Part shown: positions 39,135 to 42,452 of the stretch, piece after piece
Layout: each line of letters begins with the position of its first letter
Numbering within the stretch: position 1 is the first letter of the stretch
Source: an uncultured Elioraea sp.
GTDB lineage: Bacteria > Pseudomonadota > Alphaproteobacteria > Acetobacterales > Acetobacteraceae
Direction: 5' to 3'
Assembly: GCA_937928775.1 (NCBI GenBank)
Contig: CALFVI010000024.1
Span: 1-42,452 of the forward strand
Length of the DNA stretch: 42,452 bases
Translations under genes and position numbers: made by a program
Notes under the pieces: generated by a model
What the model saw: the letters and a program-made list of their open reading frames with translations, nothing else
What the model was told of the DNA's origin: nothing
Databases searched by the model: none

Positions 39135-39413
39135 TCAGCCCCTCTTCGCCTTCTTGTCGGCGGCATGGCCGGTGAACGTACGGGTGGGCGCAAACTCGCC
39201 CAGCTTGTGCCCGACCATCTGCTCCGTCACCTGAACGGGGATGAACTTCCGCCCGTTGTAGACGCCAAACGTCAACCCAACGAACTGCGGCATGATCGTC
39301 GACCGACGCGACCAAGTCTTGATGATCTCGTTGCGCCCGGACGCCCGCACAGCCTCCGCCTTAGCCAAGAGATATCCGTCGACGAAGGGACCCTTCCAAA
39401 CCGAACGTGGCAT
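39135..39413 (-). CDS. rpsS: 30S ribosomal protein S19
   Basis: The protein has 92 residues, the exact family length. It begins [16 protein letters not shown], with [25 protein letters not shown] and [12 protein letters not shown]. It lies in the 30S head and contacts S13. Confidence 0.99.
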   Translation of the reverse strand: MPRSVWKGPFVDGYLLAKAEAVRASGRNEIIKTWSRRSTIMPQFVGLTFGVYNGRKFIPVQVTEQMVGHKLGEFAPTRTFTGHAADKKAKRG

Positions 39414-39417
39414 CGCC

Positions 39418-40251
39418 TCAACCCTTGGTCACATTGCGACGCCGGACGATCATCCGGTCCGTACGCTTGTTGTGGCGCGTCTTCGCACCCTTGGTCGGCT
39501 TGCCCCAGGGCGTTACCGGATGCCGACCGCCAGAGGTGCGCCCCTCACCACCGCCGTGCGGATGGTCGATCGGATTCATCGCTACCCCGCGGTTATGCGG
39601 ACGACGGCCGAGCCAACGCGAGCGCCCGGCTTTGCCGATCTGAACGTTGTTATGGTCAGGGTTTGACACCGCGCCAATGGACGCCATGCATTCCGCGCGC
39701 ACGAGACGAAGCTCGCCCGATGACAGCTTGATCTGCGCATACCCTGCATCCTTGCCGACCAGCTGCGCATACGTTCCAGCCGCCCGCGCAACCTTCCCGC
39801 CAGCACCTGGCTTCATTTCAATATTGTGTACAATCGTGCCAACAGGGATAGAGCTGAGCGGCATCGCGTTGCCTGGCTTCACGTCAACACGCCTACCGGA
39901 AATGACCGTGTCGCCCGCCTTCAGACGCTGCGGCGCCAAAATGTAAGACAACTCCCCATCAGCATATTTGATCAGCGCGAGCCACGCCGAGCGGTTGGGA
40001 TCATACTCGAGCCGCTGCACCACTGCCGGCACGTCAAACTTGCGCCGCTTGAAATCGACGATCCGATAGACGCGCTTGTGGCCGCCGCCGCGGAAGCGAA
40101 CCGTGATGTGCCCGTGATGGTTGCGGCCGCCGCTCGATGCCTTGCCAACCGTCAGCCCCTTGACGGGCTTACCCTTCCAGAGCTCGGACCGATCAACGAG
40201 GACGGTCCCGCGCAGGCTCGCCGTGACGGGCTTGAACGTCTTCAATGCCAC
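39418..40251 (-). CDS. rplB: 50S ribosomal protein L2
   Basis: The protein has 277 residues. GTG 40249-40251 was chosen because GGAGGGG lies five bases upstream and the product then begins (M)ALKTFKP, as in the family. [20 protein letters not shown] and the peptidyl-transferase-adjacent [13 protein letters not shown] are present. It is one of the most conserved large-subunit proteins. Confidence 0.98.
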   Translation of the reverse strand: MALKTFKPVTASLRGTVLVDRSELWKGKPVKGLTVGKASSGGRNHHGHITVRFRGGGHKRVYRIVDFKRRKFDVPAVVQRLEYDPNRSAWLALIKYADGELSYILAPQRLKAGDTVISGRRVDVKPGNAMPLSSIPVGTIVHNIEMKPGAGGKVARAAGTYAQLVGKDAGYAQIKLSSGELRLVRAECMASIGAVSNPDHNNVQIGKAGRSRWLGRRPHNRGVAMNPIDHPHGGGEGRTSGGRHPVTPWGKPTKGAKTRHNKRTDRMIVRRRNVTKG

Positions 40252-40267
40252 AGCAACCCCTCCACTC

Positions 40268-40606
40268 TCACGCAAGCCCAGTCGTCAAGTCGATCGAAAA
40301 ACCAGGAGCAAGGCGCACCATCGCCTTTTTCCAATTGGACCGCCGCCCCGATCGCCCACGAAACCGCTTCACCTTACCCTTCATGATCAGCGTGTTCACC
40401 GCCTGAACCTTGACGTTGAACAACGTCTCAATAGCGGCCCTAATCTCTGGCTTGCTCGCATCCAGCGGCACACGAAACACCACTTGGTTCGCCGCCGAAA
40501 GCGCAGTCGCCTTCTCGGTGATCACAGGGCTACGGATGATCGATAACATCCTCTCCGCCGACACAGCCAGCCGCGCCGGGCGTTTCAGTTGCGTTTCCTC
40601 GCTCAT
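40268..40606 (-). CDS. rplW: 50S ribosomal protein L23
   Basis: The protein has 112 residues. An N-terminal extension ([20 protein letters not shown]) precedes the conserved [12 protein letters not shown]; the core ends [19 protein letters not shown]. It is the docking site for trigger factor and SRP. ATG overlaps the rplD stop as ATGA. Confidence 0.97.
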   Translation of the reverse strand: MSEETQLKRPARLAVSAERMLSIIRSPVITEKATALSAANQVVFRVPLDASKPEIRAAIETLFNVKVQAVNTLIMKGKVKRFRGRSGRRSNWKKAMVRLAPGFSIDLTTGLA

Positions 40607-41250
40607 GCCCGCGCCTCCTCTCTTTGCGGCGCCGCCCCGAGCCGCTGCGCAAGACACACAACACCCTCGCGTGTCACCGCCACGACCTCATGCCGAAGGA
40701 TGTCGTAGACGTTGGCACCGATGGTCGGCAGAACGTCGAGCCCCGGAATGTTGCGCACAGCACGCCGAAAACCTTCGTCGATCGCCGCCCCGTCAACGAC
40801 CAGGGCCGACCGCCAGCCAAGCGCGGCGATGCGGCGACGCACGTCAGCGGTCTTGCCGTCGGCCACCGCGCGATCAAGCACAAACAGCTTGCCCTCCCGC
40901 AACTTTTGGCTCAGCGCTGAAATCAGACCAAGCCGCCGCACCTTCTTCGGAAGATCGTACCCGTGGTCGCGCACTACCGGCCCATGCACCACACCACCCT
41001 TTCGGAACTGCGGGCTGCGCAGAGATCCCTGCCGCGCCCGACCCGTGCCCTTCTGCCTCCAAGGCTTCTTGGTGGTACCGCTGACCTCGCCCAGGCCCTT
41101 CGTCTTGTGCGTGCCGGCGCGACGCTTGGCGAGCTGCCAGTGGACAACCCGCGCCATAATGTCTGGCCGCGGCTCGGCGCCGAACACAGAGTCGGGCAAC
41201 TCGATCTCGCCCACCGCCTCGTTCGCCAGCGTGATGACCGGAGCCTTCAT
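40603..41250 (-). CDS. rplD: 50S ribosomal protein L4
   Basis: The protein has 215 residues. The tunnel loop reads [21 protein letters not shown], and [20 protein letters not shown] follows. In E. coli L4 represses the S10 operon; no such leader can be judged here. ATG 41248-41250. Confidence 0.98.
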   Translation of the reverse strand: MKAPVITLANEAVGEIELPDSVFGAEPRPDIMARVVHWQLAKRRAGTHKTKGLGEVSGTTKKPWRQKGTGRARQGSLRSPQFRKGGVVHGPVVRDHGYDLPKKVRRLGLISALSQKLREGKLFVLDRAVADGKTADVRRRIAALGWRSALVVDGAAIDEGFRRAVRNIPGLDVLPTIGANVYDILRHEVVAVTREGVVCLAQRLGAAPQREEARA

Positions 41251-41260
41251 CGCCTCCTCC

Positions 41261-41938
41261 TCACGCCCGCACACCGGCCGGAACCGGTGCCTCAACTGGA
41301 CGGGCGCGCTTCACCGCATCTCGAACCAGCACCCACGAGCCAGGCGCGCCGGGAACCGCGCCCCGGACCATGATCACATTGCGCTCGGCATCAACCTGCG
41401 CCACCTCGAGGTTCAGGATGGTGACGCGATCCCCCCCATAGTGACCAGCCATCTTCTTGTTCTTGAACACTTTGCCGGGGTCCTGGCGGTTACCCGTCGA
41501 CCCATGGCTCCGATGGCTGATCGATACGCCGTGCGATGCCTCAAGGCCGCGGAAATTCCAGCGTTTCATCGCACCAGCGAAACCTCGGCCCTTGCTCGTG
41601 CCGGTCACATCGACGCGCTGCCCTGGAACGAAATGGAGCGCCGACAATGTAGTCCCGATCGCTGGCAGGGCTTGGCCATCGACCCGAAACTCGACGAGCT
41701 TTGCCTTCGGCTCGACCTTTGCCTTCGCGAGATGCCCGCGCTCGGCTTTGGTTAAAGTCTTCGCCTTCGCACGCCCCGCCCCGAGTTGCACCGCTAGGTA
41801 GCCGTCGCGCTCAACCGTGCGGTGCGCAACCACCTGCACGTCGTCTAACGCCAGCACCGTAACCGGAACGTGCGTGCCGTCCTCGGCAAACAGCCGCGTC
41901 ATGCCGAGCTTGCGGGCGATCACGCCTGTGCGAAGCAT
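41261..41938 (-). CDS. rplC: 50S ribosomal protein L3
   Basis: The protein has 225 residues. It begins [21 protein letters not shown]. The central extension has [13 protein letters not shown] and [19 protein letters not shown], with the Gln that PrmB methylates in other species. ATG 41936-41938 was preferred over earlier in-frame codons that would run into rpsJ. Confidence 0.98.
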   Translation of the reverse strand: MLRTGVIARKLGMTRLFAEDGTHVPVTVLALDDVQVVAHRTVERDGYLAVQLGAGRAKAKTLTKAERGHLAKAKVEPKAKLVEFRVDGQALPAIGTTLSALHFVPGQRVDVTGTSKGRGFAGAMKRWNFRGLEASHGVSISHRSHGSTGNRQDPGKVFKNKKMAGHYGGDRVTILNLEVAQVDAERNVIMVRGAVPGAPGSWVLVRDAVKRARPVEAPVPAGVRA

Positions 41939-41948
41939 TTCCCGCCCC

Positions 41949-42257
41949 TCACACTTTAATCTCGACATCGACACCAGCGGCGAGATCGAGCTTCATCAGC
42001 GCGTCCACCGTCTGCGGTGTCGGGTCCACGATGTCGAGCAGCCGCCGATGCGTGCGGATCTCAAACTGTTCACGGCTTTTCTTGTCGATGTGCGGGCTCC
42101 GATTCACCGTAAACCGCTCGATCCGCGTCGGCAGGGGTATAGGCCCGCGCACCTGCGCGCCCGTCCTCTTGGCGGTGTTGACGATCTCGCGCGTCGACGT
42201 ATCGAGCACGCGGTGATCATAGGCCTTCAAACGGATGCGGATATTCTGACTGTCCAT
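41949..42257 (-). CDS. rpsJ: 30S ribosomal protein S10
   Basis: The protein has 102 residues. It begins [19 protein letters not shown] and has the signature [20 protein letters not shown]. It is the first gene of the S10 operon; it also serves as NusE in antitermination. It lies 75 bases downstream of tuf. Confidence 0.99.
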   Translation of the reverse strand: MDSQNIRIRLKAYDHRVLDTSTREIVNTAKRTGAQVRGPIPLPTRIERFTVNRSPHIDKKSREQFEIRTHRRLLDIVDPTPQTVDALMKLDLAAGVDVEIKV

Positions 42258-42332
42258 TGCACAATTCTTTCAACAGGCTGCTGAGGACCGCACGCCGCCA
42301 CAGCAGCACCCACTAAGCCGCCCTCGGTTCGC

Positions 42333-42452
42333 TCACTGTACGATTTTGGTGACGACGCCGGCGCCGACGGTTTTGCCGCCTTCGCGGATGGCGAAGCGCA
42401 GCCCTTCGTCCATGGCGATGGGGGCGATGAGTTCCACTTCCATGCGCACATT
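42333..42452 (-). CDS. tuf: Elongation factor Tu, C-terminal part (runs off the window)
   Basis: The last 39 codons of EF-Tu, entering from the right edge on the minus strand. It reads [19 protein letters not shown], then [17 protein letters not shown] and TGA (42333-42335). This is the end of barrel domain 3. Its place directly before rpsJ matches the str-S10 junction of most proteobacteria. Confidence 0.98.
   Translation of the reverse strand, partial: NVRMEVELIAPIAMDEGLRFAIREGGKTVGAGVVTKIVQ

Overview
The window is high-GC bacterial DNA, best explained as an alphaproteobacterium, probably Rhodospirillales/Acetobacteraceae. The evidence is a red-type (form IC-like) RuBisCO operon with cbbX and a divergent cbbR, the alphaproteobacterial order secY-adk-rpsM-rpsK-rpoA-rplQ, and a Bug/TctC-type binding protein. 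The family-level placement is inference.

Layout. Positions 1-1070 hold a fragment of a homocysteine methyltransferase (MetH) gene cut by a decayed IS5-family element. Positions 1070-3374 are a lower-GC scrapyard: one small intact gene with a HEPN-type RNase motif, a DUF6447-like pseudogene, a short orphan C-terminus, a hexapeptide-acyltransferase shred, and about 670 bases in which nothing is recognisable. Positions 3375-5486 (minus strand) are a three-gene envelope module: methyltransferase, ArnC-like membrane glycosyltransferase, and a small EamA/SMR-like transporter. A MaoC-type hydratase follows on the plus strand.

Positions 6380-16403 (minus strand) form a full Calvin-cycle operon, transcribed cbbF-cbbP-cbbT-cbbA-cbbL-cbbS-cbbX-cbbE(rpe) and ending with an FGGY sugar kinase. 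cbbR is divergent from cbbF. The main surprise is here. Both RuBisCO subunit genes look damaged: cbbL has a one-base shift just before the conserved YKQMGY segment, and cbbS has TAG where the family has Trp (the YWEMWG motif). Every other cbb gene is open and full length.

Positions 17573-27620 are accessory: a DUF2272 protein, an LrgA/LrgB pair, a TetR-DevB-DevC-DevA exporter cassette with a perfect 12-bp palindrome before tetR, a type-II-like P-type ATPase with changed ion-site residues, an SDR oxidoreductase, and a periplasmic Bug protein. Positions 27808-42452 (minus strand) are the S10-spc-alpha ribosomal superoperon, from the 3' end of tuf through rpsJ to rplQ, with no missing or broken gene.

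How the genes work together. cbbF, cbbA, cbbT, rpe and cbbP regenerate ribulose-1,5-bisphosphate. CbbL/CbbS would fix CO2, CbbX would reactivate the enzyme, and CbbR would control transcription. The FGGY kinase could feed free ribulose into the same pool. If the two RuBisCO lesions are real, the strain has just lost, or is losing, CO2 fixation while keeping the rest of the cycle. No CRISPR array, tRNA or rRNA was seen.
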